Of a DNA stretch of 64,000 nucleotides, positions 24,603-33,758 are shown piece by piece. The DNA lies in NCBI RefSeq assembly GCF_014650435.1, contig NZ_BMUY01000021.1, positions 61,276 to 125,275 on the forward strand, given 5' to 3'. A model generated the notes under the pieces. That model was not told where the DNA came from, ran no database searches, and worked only from the letters and a program-made list of their open reading frames with translations. Made by a program: the position numbers and the translations under genes. The stretch is from Streptomyces tendae (GTDB lineage: Bacteria > Actinomycetota > Actinomycetes > Streptomycetales > Streptomycetaceae). The stretch's first letter is position 1; each line of letters begins with the position of its first letter.

Positions 24603-24978
24603 CGAAGCCGATCTCGACGACCTGACCGGGCAGGGTCAGCTCGGTCACGCCCAGGACCGTGCTGGCCGGGCGATGCCGGCCGAAGTACGCCAGGTTGCCC
24701 CGCGCCACCGCGGCGGCGTGCTCCCCCAGGTCCACCACGTACTGGGTCTGCGACACGATCTGGTTGCGGGTGGCTCCGTAGTGCTCCAGGACCCGGTCCA
24801 TGTTGGCGTGGGTGCGCCGGAGCTGGGCGGCGAAGTCACCGCCGTCCGGGAACTCACCCGCCTCGTCGAACGCGAGCTGCCCGGACACATGGACCAGCTC
24901 GCCCGACCTGATCGCCTGGGAGTAGCCGAAGTCGTCCTCGGCCGGCACGTCGAACCGGAAGACGTCGTGGGTGGTCAT
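24577..24978 (-). CDS. RidA-family protein
   Basis: A 133-aa RidA/YjgF-family protein. Members hydrolyse reactive enamines/imines or act in related catabolic steps. Typical blocks are YSQAIRSGELVHVSGQ near residue 19 and VTELTLPGQVVEIG near the end; the canonical Arg-x-Cys region is replaced, so this may be a non-archetypal RidA. It is divergent from an HxlR regulator, a common pairing that suggests repression by it. The last 26 bp overlap the kinase gene on the opposite strand. Confidence 0.85.
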   Translation of the reverse strand: MTTHDVFRFDVPAEDDFGYSQAIRSGELVHVSGQLAFDEAGEFPDGGDFAAQLRRTHANMDRVLEHYGATRNQIVSQTQYVVDLGEHAAAVARGNLAYFGRHRPASTVLGVTELTLPGQVVEIGFVIDLRLPA

Positions 24979-25083
24979 GGTGCTCGCCCTTCAGTCAGAT
25001 CCACTCTCTTGTGGTTACTCGGGAACCGTAGGAGAGTGAAGGCTGAACTGGAAGAACGCACTTTTCGGTGACTGGGGTACCTG

Positions 25084-25467
25084 ATGGTGACCAAGCAACT
25101 GCTCAACGGCCTGCCCGAGGACGCGGACCTGCGGCGCGCGGATTCCCTGGCGCGGGAGATCTTCTCGGACGTCGCCAACAAGTGGGCGCTCCTGATCATC
25201 GAGGCGCTCGGCGAGCGCACCCTGCGCTTCAGCGAGGTGCGCGGCGAGGTCGAGGGCATCAGCCACAAGATGCTCACCCAGAACCTGCGGATGCTGGAGC
25301 GCAACGGCCTGGTCCACCGCACGGTGCATCCGACCGTGCCACCGAAGGTCGAGTACACCCTCACCGAGCCGGGCCGCGCCCTGCGCGCCACGGTCGACCT
25401 GATCTGCGAATGGACCCAGAGCCACCTCGGCCACATCGAGGGAGCGCGGGAGCGCTTCGACGCCTGA
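25084..25467 (+). CDS. HxlR-family transcriptional regulator
   Basis: A 127-aa winged-helix protein of the HxlR type (WALLIIEALGERTLRFSEVRGEVEGI, spread over residues ~38-63, then ISHKMLTQNLRMLERNGLV). No Cys is present near the N-terminus, so redox sensing of the YodB kind is unlikely. The start is ATG 25084. It lies 105 bp from the divergent RidA gene and is its probable regulator. Confidence 0.9.
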   Translation: MVTKQLLNGLPEDADLRRADSLAREIFSDVANKWALLIIEALGERTLRFSEVRGEVEGISHKMLTQNLRMLERNGLVHRTVHPTVPPKVEYTLTEPGRALRATVDLICEWTQSHLGHIEGARERFDA

Positions 25468-25473
25468 GCGGCG

Positions 25474-25872
25474 TCAGTAGTAGCCGAGCATGCCTGGCGA
25501 GTCGATGTCGACAGTGACGACACCGGGCGGATACGCGTCCTCCCGGTCCGTGAGGAGGATGGACATGCCGGTGAACTCGGCGCGGGGTAGGGCGCAGTAC
25601 AGCGCGTGACAGGTGTCGGCGCCTCCGGAGCCGTCGCGGATCATGGTCCCGACGGTGACCGATCCGGCAGTGTCCAGGTCGTCGACGACCACCGACGAGA
25701 ACGCCAGGACCCTGCCGCCCGCCCCGGCCTCCTCCGACTCCGCCTGCATGAGACACAGGGCGGGGACACGCAGCAGGTCGCCCGGCGTACGGGCCATGTT
25801 CCCCGCGAGCAGGTTCAGCGTCTTGTGGCCGTCCGCGAGGGCACGGGTCGCGCCGGTGTCCAGAATGATCAC
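25474..25872 (-). CDS. PIN-domain-like protein, VapC-type toxin candidate
   Basis: A 132-aa protein beginning MIILDTGATRALADG, which matches the PIN-domain start with Asp5. Further acidic residues occur in VVDDLDTAG, GGADTCHALY and LLTDREDAY. The family cleaves RNA. The ATG overlaps the stop of the upstream antitoxin-like gene as ATGA (25869-25872). The domain is divergent, so toxicity is not assured; similar pairs in Streptomyces are often degenerate. Confidence 0.7.
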   Translation of the reverse strand: MIILDTGATRALADGHKTLNLLAGNMARTPGDLLRVPALCLMQAESEEAGAGGRVLAFSSVVVDDLDTAGSVTVGTMIRDGSGGADTCHALYCALPRAEFTGMSILLTDREDAYPPGVVTVDIDSPGMLGYY

Positions 25873-26156
25873 GCGGCGGCGCCCCGGGCCATGCGGATCT
25901 TCTCGGCGGCGATCCGGTAGATGTTGCCGAGTACATCGGGTGCCCGGTCGAACTCCTCGTCGCTGATGTCGACGCCGACGACATCACGGACGACCTGCCG
26001 GTCGGCCGCCACCCGCTCCGCGATCTGCTCCGCCGTCGGCTGCTCCGAGGCCAGCTGCTCGACCAGCTGGCCGAGGGTCATGCCCCGCTCCTTGGCGACC
26101 TGCGCGAGGTGGTCGCGGGCCCGGCGCGACACCTGAATGGTCGTGTTCTCTGCCAT
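25869..26156 (-). CDS. Ribbon-helix-helix-type antitoxin candidate
   Basis: A 95-aa protein whose N-terminus (NTTIQVSRRARDHLAQVAKERGMTLGQLVEQL, read as strand, helix, helix over residues 4-35) is a ribbon-helix-helix DNA-binding domain. The C-terminal part is acidic and helical, suited to wrapping a toxin. It precedes and overlaps the PIN-domain gene, the usual antitoxin-toxin order. Confidence 0.72.
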   Translation of the reverse strand: MAENTTIQVSRRARDHLAQVAKERGMTLGQLVEQLASEQPTAEQIAERVAADRQVVRDVVGVDISDEEFDRAPDVLGNIYRIAAEKIRMARGAAA

Positions 26157-26242
26157 GGCCCCACCATACTCACGCCACAAAGCAGCGAACCGTTTCCGCC
26201 GACGCCTGTCACCCGAAGGTGTCCGGAGCAGCCGACCGACGC

Positions 26243-28087
26243 CTACTGCACGACCGTGATCCGGTCCGCCGCCGGCGGAGCGATCGGGGCGGTCGCCGAG
26301 GAGTTGGCCGTCAGGTACTGCTCGAAGGCCGCCAGGTCGTCCGCGCCGACGAGTTCGTTCGTGCCCTCGCCCAGGGTCGTGAAGCCGTCGCCGCCGCCCG
26401 CGAGGAAGCTGTTGGACGCGACGCGGTAGGTGGCGTTCTCGTCGATGGGCGAACCGTTCAGACGGATGGAGTCCGTGACGACGCGGTCCGCGCCCGACTT
26501 GGTCAGGTCCAGGGTGTAGGTGAGGCCGGAGGAGACCTGGAGGATCTTCGGGTCCGCCTCGTTCGGGCCGCTCACCTGCTCCTTGAGGACCTGGATCAGC
26601 TGCGCGCCCGTGTAGTCCTTGAGGTTCACCGTGTTGGCGAAGGGCTGGACCGTGAAGCCCTCGGCGTAGGTGACGACGCCGTCGCCCTCGGCACCGGAGG
26701 CCGCGTAGGTGATCGGGGCCCGGATGCCGCCCGGGTTCATCAGCGCCAGGTCGGTCTCCGGATCCTGCGCCTTGCCGTACGCGAACTGCGCGTCGGCGAT
26801 CAGGTCGCCCAGTGGGGACTCGGTGCCGTCGCGGTTGATGTCGGCGGAGACGTAGCCGATCGGGCGGTTGCCGATCGGGGCGGCCAGGGTGCTCCACTTG
26901 CCGATCAGCCGAGTCATGTCGGGAGCCTTCGGGACGTCCCGCGTCACCACGTGGTTCGCCGACTTCACCGACGTACGGGCGATGTCACCCGTGCGGCGGT
27001 CGTAGGTCAGCGTGGTGTCCGTGTACAGGCGGCCGAAGGAGGAGGCCGACGTGACCATGCGGGGGTTGCCCGCCGGGTCCGGGATCGTGCAGACGTACGC
27101 GTTGTGGGTGTGGCCGGTGACCAGCGCGTCGACCTGCGGGGTGATGTTCTTGGCGATGTCGACGATCGGACCGGAGATGCCGTCGCCCGCGCCCGGGGAG
27201 TCGCAGTCGTAGTTGTAGGAGGACGAGGCTGGGAAGCCGCCCTCGTGGATGAGCGCGACGATCGACTTCACGCCCTGGCGCTGCAGCTCCTTGGCGTACT
27301 TGTTGATCGTCTCGACCTCGTCCTTGAACTTCAGGCCCTTCACGCCCTCCGCCGAGACGATGTCCGGGGTGCCCTCCAGGGTCACGCCGATGAACCCGAC
27401 CTTGACTCCCCGCTGCTTCCACACCCAGTAGGGCTTGAGGAGGGGCTTCCCGGTCTTCTCGTCCAGGACGTTGGCCGCCAGGTAGGGGAAGTCGGCGCCC
27501 TTGAACTCCTTCTCCGTGTAGCAGCCCTCGGTGGGGTGGCAGCCGCCGTTCTGGAGGCGGGCCAGCTCCTTGGCGCCCTCGTCGAACTCGTGGTTGCCGA
27601 CGCTCGTCACGTCCAGGTCGAGCTTGTTCAGCGCCTCGATCGTCGGCTCGTCGTGGAAGAGGCCGGAGAGGAGCGGGGAGGCGCCCACCATGTCGCCGCC
27701 CGCGGCGGTGATGGAGTACCGGTTGCCCTTGCGCGCCTCGCGCAGGTGGGTGGCGAGGTACTCCACGCCGCCCGCGTCGATCGTCTTCGTCGTGCCGTCC
27801 GGCTGGACCTCGGTGACCCGGCCGGAGGAACCGGCGGGCGGCTCCAGGTTGCCGTGCAGGTCGTTGAAGGAGAGCAGCTGGACGTCCTGATAACGGCCCT
27901 GGCGGTGACCATGGCCGTGTCCGTGCCCGTTGCCGCCGTGCCCGCGGTCGTTCCCGCCCGCGCTCGCCGAGGCCGGCAGCGCCGCCGCGGCGAGCGCCCC
28001 GGCGGTGACGACGGTGGCGGCGGCGACGAGGAGACGGCTCGTACGGCGTCTGCGACGCGGCTGGTGCGGCTGTGCTGTGACTGGCAT
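26243..28087 (-). CDS. Secreted 5'-nucleotidase/2',3'-cyclic phosphodiesterase (UshA-like)
   Basis: A 614-aa exported enzyme. The signal peptide has a twin-Arg-like basic start (RRRRRTSR) and an Ala-rich core, with cleavage probably near ASA-GG (~43). After a His/Gly-rich linker (HGHGHGHGH) come the metallophosphatase motifs SFNDLHGN, GGD, GNHEFDEG and GHTHN, then the C-terminal nucleotidase domain with NPGGIR. It releases phosphate from extracellular nucleotides. The start is ATG 28085-28087. It is divergent from mshD and lies in a region rich in phosphate genes. Confidence 0.93.
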   Translation of the reverse strand: MPVTAQPHQPRRRRRTSRLLVAAATVVTAGALAAAALPASASAGGNDRGHGGNGHGHGHGHRQGRYQDVQLLSFNDLHGNLEPPAGSSGRVTEVQPDGTTKTIDAGGVEYLATHLREARKGNRYSITAAGGDMVGASPLLSGLFHDEPTIEALNKLDLDVTSVGNHEFDEGAKELARLQNGGCHPTEGCYTEKEFKGADFPYLAANVLDEKTGKPLLKPYWVWKQRGVKVGFIGVTLEGTPDIVSAEGVKGLKFKDEVETINKYAKELQRQGVKSIVALIHEGGFPASSSYNYDCDSPGAGDGISGPIVDIAKNITPQVDALVTGHTHNAYVCTIPDPAGNPRMVTSASSFGRLYTDTTLTYDRRTGDIARTSVKSANHVVTRDVPKAPDMTRLIGKWSTLAAPIGNRPIGYVSADINRDGTESPLGDLIADAQFAYGKAQDPETDLALMNPGGIRAPITYAASGAEGDGVVTYAEGFTVQPFANTVNLKDYTGAQLIQVLKEQVSGPNEADPKILQVSSGLTYTLDLTKSGADRVVTDSIRLNGSPIDENATYRVASNSFLAGGGDGFTTLGEGTNELVGADDLAAFEQYLTANSSATAPIAPPAADRITVVQ

Positions 28088-28283
28088 GCGCCCCCCTGTG
28101 GGTGTGCGTGGCGCGAGCCGCTGAGGCGACGGCTCGTCGGCGCAGCAGCCTAGAGTCAACGCGCGTAGCGCGACAGGGGCTTCCGGGTTACAGCCTGGTT
28201 TAACTTCACCCCCTTCCTCGCCCTCTTCCTCGCCCCCGTCCACTGCCGCCGCTTTGCCCCGCCCGCCCCTTACCCTCGTACGC

Positions 28284-29213
28284 ATGACCAGCGACGACAC
28301 CGTGCGGCCCGGCCGCCCCCGCTCGATCGAGACCCTCACCGAACTCACGCCGGAGCAGACCGACGCCGTCCTCGCCCTACTCACCGAGGCGGCCCGGAAC
28401 GACGGGCAGCATGCCGTGTCCGAGCAGGGGCGGCTGCAGCTGCGCGGGCCCGCGCGGGAGGGCGTCGCGCATCTTCTGCTCACCGTCGGCGACGGTGAAC
28501 TCGTCGGCTACGCACAGCTGGAGGGCACCGACCCGGTCGAGCCGCCGGCCGCCGAGCTGGTCGTCCACCCCTCGCACCGGGGCCAGGGGCACGGTCGGGC
28601 CCTGGGCTCCGCGCTGCTCGCCGCCTCCGGCAAGCGGCTGCGGGTCTGGGCGCACGGCGGTCACTCCGCCGCCCGGCATCTCGCGCAGGTGCTGGGGCTG
28701 TCCCTCTTCCGCGAACTGCGGCAGATGCGCCGCCCGTTGGCCGGCCTCGACCTGCCGGAACCGAGGCTGCCCGAGGGCGTGGGCGTGCGGACCTTCGTGC
28801 CCGGCCGGGACGACGCGGCCTGGCTCGCGGTGAACGCGGCCGCCTTCGCCCACCACCCCGAACAGGGCTCGCTCACCCAGCGCGACCTCGACGACCGCAA
28901 GGCCGAGCCGTGGTTCGACCCGGCGGGGTTCTTCCTCGCCGAGCGGGACGGCGAGCTGATCGGCTTCCACTGGACCAAGGTGCACGCCGAGGAGGGGCTC
29001 GGCGAGGTGTACGTCCTCGGCATCCGCCCCGACACCCAGGGCGGCGGCCTGGGCAAGGCCCTCACCACCATCGGCCTGCGGCACCTGGAGGGACAGGGTC
29101 TGCCCACGGCGATGCTGTACGTGGACGCCGACAACAAGGCGGCGGTGGCCGTCTACGAGCGCCTCGGATTCACCACCCACGAGACGGACCTGATGTACCG
29201 CACGGAGACCTGA
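28284..29213 (+). CDS. mshD: Mycothiol synthase
   Basis: A 309-aa protein with two GNAT domains, as in mycobacterial MshD. The N-terminal half has HPSHRGQGHGRALG and the active C-terminal half has VLGIRPDTQGGGLGKALT and YVDADNKAAVAVYERLGF. It acetylates Cys-GlcN-Ins in the last step of mycothiol synthesis, the actinobacterial thiol buffer. ATG 28284 is the start; an ATG/GTG further up lacks conservation. It is a single gene. Confidence 0.93.
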   Translation: MTSDDTVRPGRPRSIETLTELTPEQTDAVLALLTEAARNDGQHAVSEQGRLQLRGPAREGVAHLLLTVGDGELVGYAQLEGTDPVEPPAAELVVHPSHRGQGHGRALGSALLAASGKRLRVWAHGGHSAARHLAQVLGLSLFRELRQMRRPLAGLDLPEPRLPEGVGVRTFVPGRDDAAWLAVNAAAFAHHPEQGSLTQRDLDDRKAEPWFDPAGFFLAERDGELIGFHWTKVHAEEGLGEVYVLGIRPDTQGGGLGKALTTIGLRHLEGQGLPTAMLYVDADNKAAVAVYERLGFTTHETDLMYRTET

Positions 29214-29250
29214 GCGCCCGATCCGACACGGGACCGTAGGTCGCCGCCCC

Positions 29251-29273
29251 CGCCCCGGAGTCACACCGGGGCG
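29251..29273. terminator. Short hairpin between mshD and the ABC operon end
   Basis: CGCCCCGG (29251-29258) pairs with CCGGGGCG (29266-29273) over 7 nt; it spans the stop codon (29261-29263) of the convergent minus-strand gene. It may serve as a bidirectional terminator. Confidence 0.5.
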
Positions 29274-29929
29274 CCTGCCCCGCGTATTCGCCGTGCCCCG
29301 CGCCCCAAGGGCTCGGGCCCGCACAGCGCCCCCGCCACAGCCGCCCCCACCGCCAGCACCGCCCAGCGGTCGTGCGCGGCCGGCCAGCGCGGGTCGTCGG
29401 CCTGGGCGAACAGTGCCCACCCTTCCGGGGCGAGGAGGGGCGCGAGGACGGCCGTGAGCAGCAGGACCGCGGCGACGAACGGCCCCGGACGCGCCTCGTC
29501 CGTCAGCCGTACCGCCAGGGCGGCCGCGGCGAGGGCCAGGACGCCCACCGCCACCGCCTCCAGGGTCACCTCGCCGACCGGAGGCCGGGACGCCGAAGGG
29601 GTCAGCAGCAGGACGGCTGCCCACCACAGGGCGGCGATGGGCGTGACCAGGGCCACCCGCAGCGCCTGCCGCACGGGCCTCGGGGTCGGGAGGGGTGCGG
29701 TGAGGTGCCGGGCCGGGTCGTCCAGCAGGAAGGCCAGGCCCAGCGCGCCGATCAGGGCGATGCCCCGCAGCAGCAACAGCGTCTGCCAGGGCGCCGGTTC
29801 GCCCCCGGTGACGAGGGGGGTGGCGGCGACCAGCAGGCCCAGGATGCCCGCCGCCGCCAGCGCCCGCCACGGAAGCGTGCGCCACACCGGGCCGACCAAA
29901 TCCGGCGTCACGCCTCGGACCGCCGTCAC
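29261..29929 (-). CDS. Polytopic membrane protein of ABC operon
   Basis: A 222-aa membrane protein with about six spans. The GTG start (29927-29929) overlaps the stop of the permease gene as GTGA, so it is translated with it. It is the last gene of an operon made of ECF sigma factor, anti-sigma factor, ATPase, permease and this protein. It is probably a further membrane subunit or accessory protein of the exporter. No signature is recognised. Confidence 0.78.
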   Translation of the reverse strand: MTAVRGVTPDLVGPVWRTLPWRALAAAGILGLLVAATPLVTGGEPAPWQTLLLLRGIALIGALGLAFLLDDPARHLTAPLPTPRPVRQALRVALVTPIAALWWAAVLLLTPSASRPPVGEVTLEAVAVGVLALAAAALAVRLTDEARPGPFVAAVLLLTAVLAPLLAPEGWALFAQADDPRWPAAHDRWAVLAVGAAVAGALCGPEPLGRGARRIRGAGAPV

Positions 29930-31446
29930 TCGCACGAGTCCGCCTTCCCCGGCTTGGCCACGCCCAGCAGCTCGGCGGCGCGGGCGGTGGTGACGCCCGG
30001 CGCGGTCAGCTCGGCCCAGTGCGCCTTCACCCGCGCCCCGACACCGGCGGGCGGCTTCTCCAGCAGGTGCCGTACGACGTCGGTCTGACCCTCCGTCATG
30101 CTCAGCGGGTCGGTGGGGGACAGGACGATCGCGGAGCCCGTCACGCTGTCGTCCAGGCGGACCCGGCGCAGCGCGGCCATCGGGTCGTCCTGCCAGCTCA
30201 GGGAGAGCCACATGACGGTGACCATCCGCCCGTCGCAGATCTCGCTCCCCGCCGCCTCCGTGCCCGCGACGAGGACGGCGGCGACGGCACTGGAGAACTC
30301 GGGGACCCGGTTGCCGCCCCAGGCGGTGCCCACCGTGACCCGGTGCGGTTCGGTCGACGCCGGGATCGACGTGTCGGCGCTCGGCCCGTACCGGGCGTCG
30401 ATGCGCTGCCGTACGAGGAGTGGCCGGTCGTGCGCGGGGCCGCCGGCCAGGGACTGGACGCGGTCCGCGACCTCGGCCCAGGCATCGGTGCGCGGCACCC
30501 ACTCGGGGAAGGCGCAGTACGTCGAACCGCCGTGCTCGGCGCAGGTCAGTTCGGGCCGTGCCGAGGCGCGCTCACGGGCCGCGGTCAGCTCCGGTGACGG
30601 CGTCGCGCCCCCGGCCTGGAGCACCCCGCCCGTCACGGCCGCCGCGAGGCCGAGGGCGAGGCCCGTGCGGACGGCCGCGCTGCGTCCGCCGGCGACGACC
30701 ACGGCGAGCAGGGCGATGCACAGGGCGACACCCGCCAGGTAGAGGGCGTGCCAGGCGGCGGGTCGTCCCAGCAGGTCGGAGGGCAGGGTGTCCGGGCCGG
30801 TCTCGGAGACGACCGGTGCCAGCCAGGACCGCCCGTTCGCGTCGCCGGGCGCGGTACCGAGCACGAAGGCGAACAGCAGCACGACCACCAGCAGCGGCGC
30901 GGCGAACGCCCACCGCCGCGCCAGTCTGCCGAGCAGCACCCCGAGCACCCCGAACACCAGCACCGTCAGCGGCCCCACGGCCAGCTCGGCCGGCGAACCG
31001 TGCCCGATCGCGCCCGGCTTGAGTGCCTCCCAGGTGAACTGACCGACCACGCACACGGCGGCGAGCAGGGCGGCCGGCACGACGGACAGCGCGTGGGCGG
31101 CCGTACGGCGCCAGGGCTGCAGGACCAGGATCGAGAAGTGCGGCTCCGTGCCGTGCCGTTCGGAGCGGACGACCGCGTAGTTGGCGTAGAGCAGGACGGC
31201 CAGGCCGACGAGCATCGGCATGGACTGGGTGGCGCGGTCGGCGTCCTGGAGGGCGGGGCTGCCGTCCCAGGATGTCCTGGTGCGCCAGACGATCCACGCG
31301 ACGTACGCCGCGAAGGCGATGAGGACGGGGATGCTCAGCAGCAGCCTGCGGGCCTCGAAGCGGGCCAGCGCGAGCACGGCCCGCACCCCGCGGTCCCGCA
31401 GCGGTGCCTGGACGGGCGCGGACTCCTCCACCAGTACGGCGCTCAC
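29926..31446 (-). CDS. ABC transporter permease-type membrane protein
   Basis: A 506-aa protein. The N-terminal half holds six or so spans (about 35-290, starting RFEARRLLLSIPVLIAF) typical of ABC-2-type permeases; the C-terminal ~200 residues are soluble and probably extracytoplasmic, with Cys residues in LTCAEHGGSTYC. The GTG start (31444-31446) overlaps the ATPase stop as GTGA. The transported substrate is unknown. Confidence 0.82.
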   Translation of the reverse strand: MSAVLVEESAPVQAPLRDRGVRAVLALARFEARRLLLSIPVLIAFAAYVAWIVWRTRTSWDGSPALQDADRATQSMPMLVGLAVLLYANYAVVRSERHGTEPHFSILVLQPWRRTAAHALSVVPAALLAAVCVVGQFTWEALKPGAIGHGSPAELAVGPLTVLVFGVLGVLLGRLARRWAFAAPLLVVVLLFAFVLGTAPGDANGRSWLAPVVSETGPDTLPSDLLGRPAAWHALYLAGVALCIALLAVVVAGGRSAAVRTGLALGLAAAVTGGVLQAGGATPSPELTAARERASARPELTCAEHGGSTYCAFPEWVPRTDAWAEVADRVQSLAGGPAHDRPLLVRQRIDARYGPSADTSIPASTEPHRVTVGTAWGGNRVPEFSSAVAAVLVAGTEAAGSEICDGRMVTVMWLSLSWQDDPMAALRRVRLDDSVTGSAIVLSPTDPLSMTEGQTDVVRHLLEKPPAGVGARVKAHWAELTAPGVTTARAAELLGVAKPGKADSCE

Positions 31447-32312
31447 GCCGTCACCTCCGTGTCGGCGCCGTCGAGGACGAGCAGGTAGCCGTCCTCCAGG
31501 GTGGGTTCGGCGGGCTCGGCACCGGGGGGCGGATCGCCCACGTTCCGGAAGGAACCGGTGCCGGTGCGCCAGCCTGCCTTGGCGCCGGGATCCTTCTCCG
31601 TGCTGTTCCACACCCGCCCGGCGGCCCGCGCCGTCAGCTCGGCCGGAGTCCCGTCGAACCGCACCGCCCCGGCCGCCATCACGATCACGCGGTGGCAGAG
31701 CATCGCCACGTCCTCGGTCTGGTGGGTGGACAGCAGCACGGTCCGCCCCTCCCCCGCTCCGGCGATCAGCTCCCTGAACCTCATCCGCTGCTCGGGGTCG
31801 AGACCGACGGTCGGCTCGTCCAGCACCAGGAACCCCGGGTCGCCCACCAGTGCCGCGGCGAGCGCGACCCGCTGCCGCATGCCTCCGGACAGCTTCTTTA
31901 TCCGGCGCCCGCGCACGTCCCCGAGGTCGACCTCGTCCAGTACCCGCCGCACCTCGCGGTGCCGCTCCCGGCGGTCCGCCAGCTCCTTGAGGATCGCCAC
32001 GTAGTCGACGAACTCGAAGGCGGTGAAGTCCGGGTGGAAACCGGGCGTCTGCGGCAGATAGCCGAGCCGCCGCCGCACCTCCTGCCGGCCGCGCGCACTC
32101 GCGGGGTCGTGCCCGAGGACGGTGAAGGCCCCCCGGTCGGCGGGCACGGCGGTGGCGAGCACCCGCAGCAGCGTCGTCTTCCCGGCGCCGTTGGGCCCGA
32201 GCAGCCCGGTGACGCCCGGGGTCAGCCGCAGCGACACGTCGTCGAGGGCGCGGGTGCGGCCGTAGTGGAGGCTGAGCCCGGACGCGGAGACGGTGGGGGT
32301 CATGGAGGTCAT
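31443..32312 (-). CDS. ABC transporter ATP-binding protein
   Basis: A 289-aa ATPase: Walker A GPNGAGKTT, Q-loop YLPQTPG, signature LSGGMRQR, Walker B FLVLDEP, switch His in LSTHQTEDV. It belongs to the CcmA-like drug/lipid exporter group. ATG 32310-32312 has GGAAG seven bases upstream; a second ATG three codons in is possible. It feeds the permease encoded directly downstream. Confidence 0.93.
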   Translation of the reverse strand: MTSMTPTVSASGLSLHYGRTRALDDVSLRLTPGVTGLLGPNGAGKTTLLRVLATAVPADRGAFTVLGHDPASARGRQEVRRRLGYLPQTPGFHPDFTAFEFVDYVAILKELADRRERHREVRRVLDEVDLGDVRGRRIKKLSGGMRQRVALAAALVGDPGFLVLDEPTVGLDPEQRMRFRELIAGAGEGRTVLLSTHQTEDVAMLCHRVIVMAAGAVRFDGTPAELTARAAGRVWNSTEKDPGAKAGWRTGTGSFRNVGDPPPGAEPAEPTLEDGYLLVLDGADTEVTA

Positions 32313-32355
32313 ACGGCACTTCCGTACGGGAGAAGGGTCGGGAAGAAGGAGGGGC

Positions 32356-33219
32356 TCACGCGACACCGCGCGTGGAGACGTCGAACCGGTCGCGGAACAG
32401 GAACAGCAGCCCGGCGCCCAGCGCCGCCACACACCCGGACACGCCCTGTCCGGCCGCGGTGAACGGGGCCAGCGGGCCGTCCGTGGACGCGCGGGCCGCG
32501 TCCGCGGCCAGCAGCACGGCCGCCCAGGCGCACACGAGCACGGACGGTGCCAGCACGGGACCCAGCCGCGGTGTCAGCGCGAGGCCGGTCGCGGTGAGGG
32601 CGAGCCCGGGCAGCAGCCAGGCCAGGGCGGCCGGTCCGAACCCGGGCAGGGCGAGGCTGGCCAGTCCGCCCACCCCGAGCGCCACCACGAGCACGGCGAC
32701 CGTACGGATCATCAGCAGCCGGAAGCCGTGCATCGGCGATACGACGGCCATCTCGTGCGTGGGGTCCAGGGCGGGCCCGTAGGCGAGTGCCACGGAGACC
32801 AGCGGCAGCAGCGGGGCGCAGACCAGGAACAGGGTGGGCCGGCCGGCGGCACCGGCCGCGACGGCCACGAGGAAGGTCGTGATCAGCACGGCGGCGAGCG
32901 CGCCGAACCAGGACCGGCGCAGTATGGGCGTGGCCGCGAGCAGCCTCGCGGTGCCGTCGCCCACGCCGCACCGCACCAGCAGGCGCTCGAGCAGGGCCGG
33001 CCGGGGGGCGTCCAGCTCGGCGTCGAGCCGGGCCCACCCCGCGTCCAGCGCGGCGACGTCGCTCACCTCGGCGAGGACGCCCCGGCAGGTGGCGCAGGAG
33101 GTCAGATGGGCGTCGGCGGACCAGAGGGCGGGCGCCGCCAGCTCTCCGCGGGCGTAGGCCCGCAGGTCGTCCTCGTCCACGTGCCAGGCGTCCCGGGGAC
33201 GGTTTTCCTCGATTCTCAT
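32356..33219 (-). CDS. Membrane-bound anti-sigma factor (zinc-finger type)
   Basis: A 287-aa protein with an N-terminal zinc-binding anti-sigma domain containing H-x3-C-x2-C (HLTSCATC, about residues 38-45), and a C-terminal half with five or six spans (from about residue 105). Its ATG overlaps the stop of the ECF sigma gene as ATGA. It should hold that sigma factor at the membrane until an envelope signal releases it. The many spans are unusual, since most such factors have a single one. Confidence 0.85.
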   Translation of the reverse strand: MRIEENRPRDAWHVDEDDLRAYARGELAAPALWSADAHLTSCATCRGVLAEVSDVAALDAGWARLDAELDAPRPALLERLLVRCGVGDGTARLLAATPILRRSWFGALAAVLITTFLVAVAAGAAGRPTLFLVCAPLLPLVSVALAYGPALDPTHEMAVVSPMHGFRLLMIRTVAVLVVALGVGGLASLALPGFGPAALAWLLPGLALTATGLALTPRLGPVLAPSVLVCAWAAVLLAADAARASTDGPLAPFTAAGQGVSGCVAALGAGLLFLFRDRFDVSTRGVA

Positions 33220-33758
33220 GCCAGCGCCTCCCGCAACTGCCGGCGGGCCCGCATCGCCCGCGTCTTGACCGTGCCCGGCGGGATGCCGAGCAGGACGGCC
33301 GCCTCACGGGTGGTCAGCCCGTCGACGACGGTGGCCTGGAGCACCGCGCGCAGCTCCGGCGAGAGCCGTACGAGCGCGCCGGCGAGGTCTCCGTGCTCGA
33401 CCCCGGCGAGGACGCGCTCCTCCGCCGAGACCTCGTCCCGGTGCCGCAGCCGCGCCAGCGCCTGCCGCAGCCGTCCGCGCGCACCCTCACCGCGCAGCAC
33501 GTCGATCAGCCGCCGCGATCCGATCCGCCACAGCCACCCCGCCACGTCCCCTTCCTCCCGGTAGCGCGCGCTGCCGCGCCACACCGCGAGGAAGGTCTCC
33601 TGCACGACGTCGTCGACCACGGCGGCGTCGGCGCAGCGGCTGCGCATGCGGGCGGTCAGCCAGGGTGCGTACCGGCGGTACAGCTCCTCGAAGGCGCGGC
33701 GGTCGGCATCGGCCGCGACGGCCCGCAGCAGCTCCCCGTCGCTTCTCGTTTCGCTCAC
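33216..33758 (-). CDS. ECF RNA polymerase sigma factor
   Basis: A 180-aa sigma-70 family ECF factor. Region 2 has VVDDVVQETFLAVWR (about 47-61) and WLWRIGSRRLIDVLR (about 74-88); region 4 has LTTREAAVLLGIPPGTVKTRAMRAR near residues 148-172. GTG 33756-33758 has a GAGGAG site. It heads the operon with anti-sigma factor and ABC genes and probably autoregulates it. Confidence 0.93.
   Translation of the reverse strand: MSETRSDGELLRAVAADADRRAFEELYRRYAPWLTARMRSRCADAAVVDDVVQETFLAVWRGSARYREEGDVAGWLWRIGSRRLIDVLRGEGARGRLRQALARLRHRDEVSAEERVLAGVEHGDLAGALVRLSPELRAVLQATVVDGLTTREAAVLLGIPPGTVKTRAMRARRQLREALA

Noticed and set aside
28187..28208. PHO-box-like repeats GTTACAGCCTG GTTTAACTTCA between the 5'-nucleotidase and mshD
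   Set aside because: Both units deviate from the consensus at key positions and they point away from the nucleotidase gene; too weak to call, though the location is tempting.
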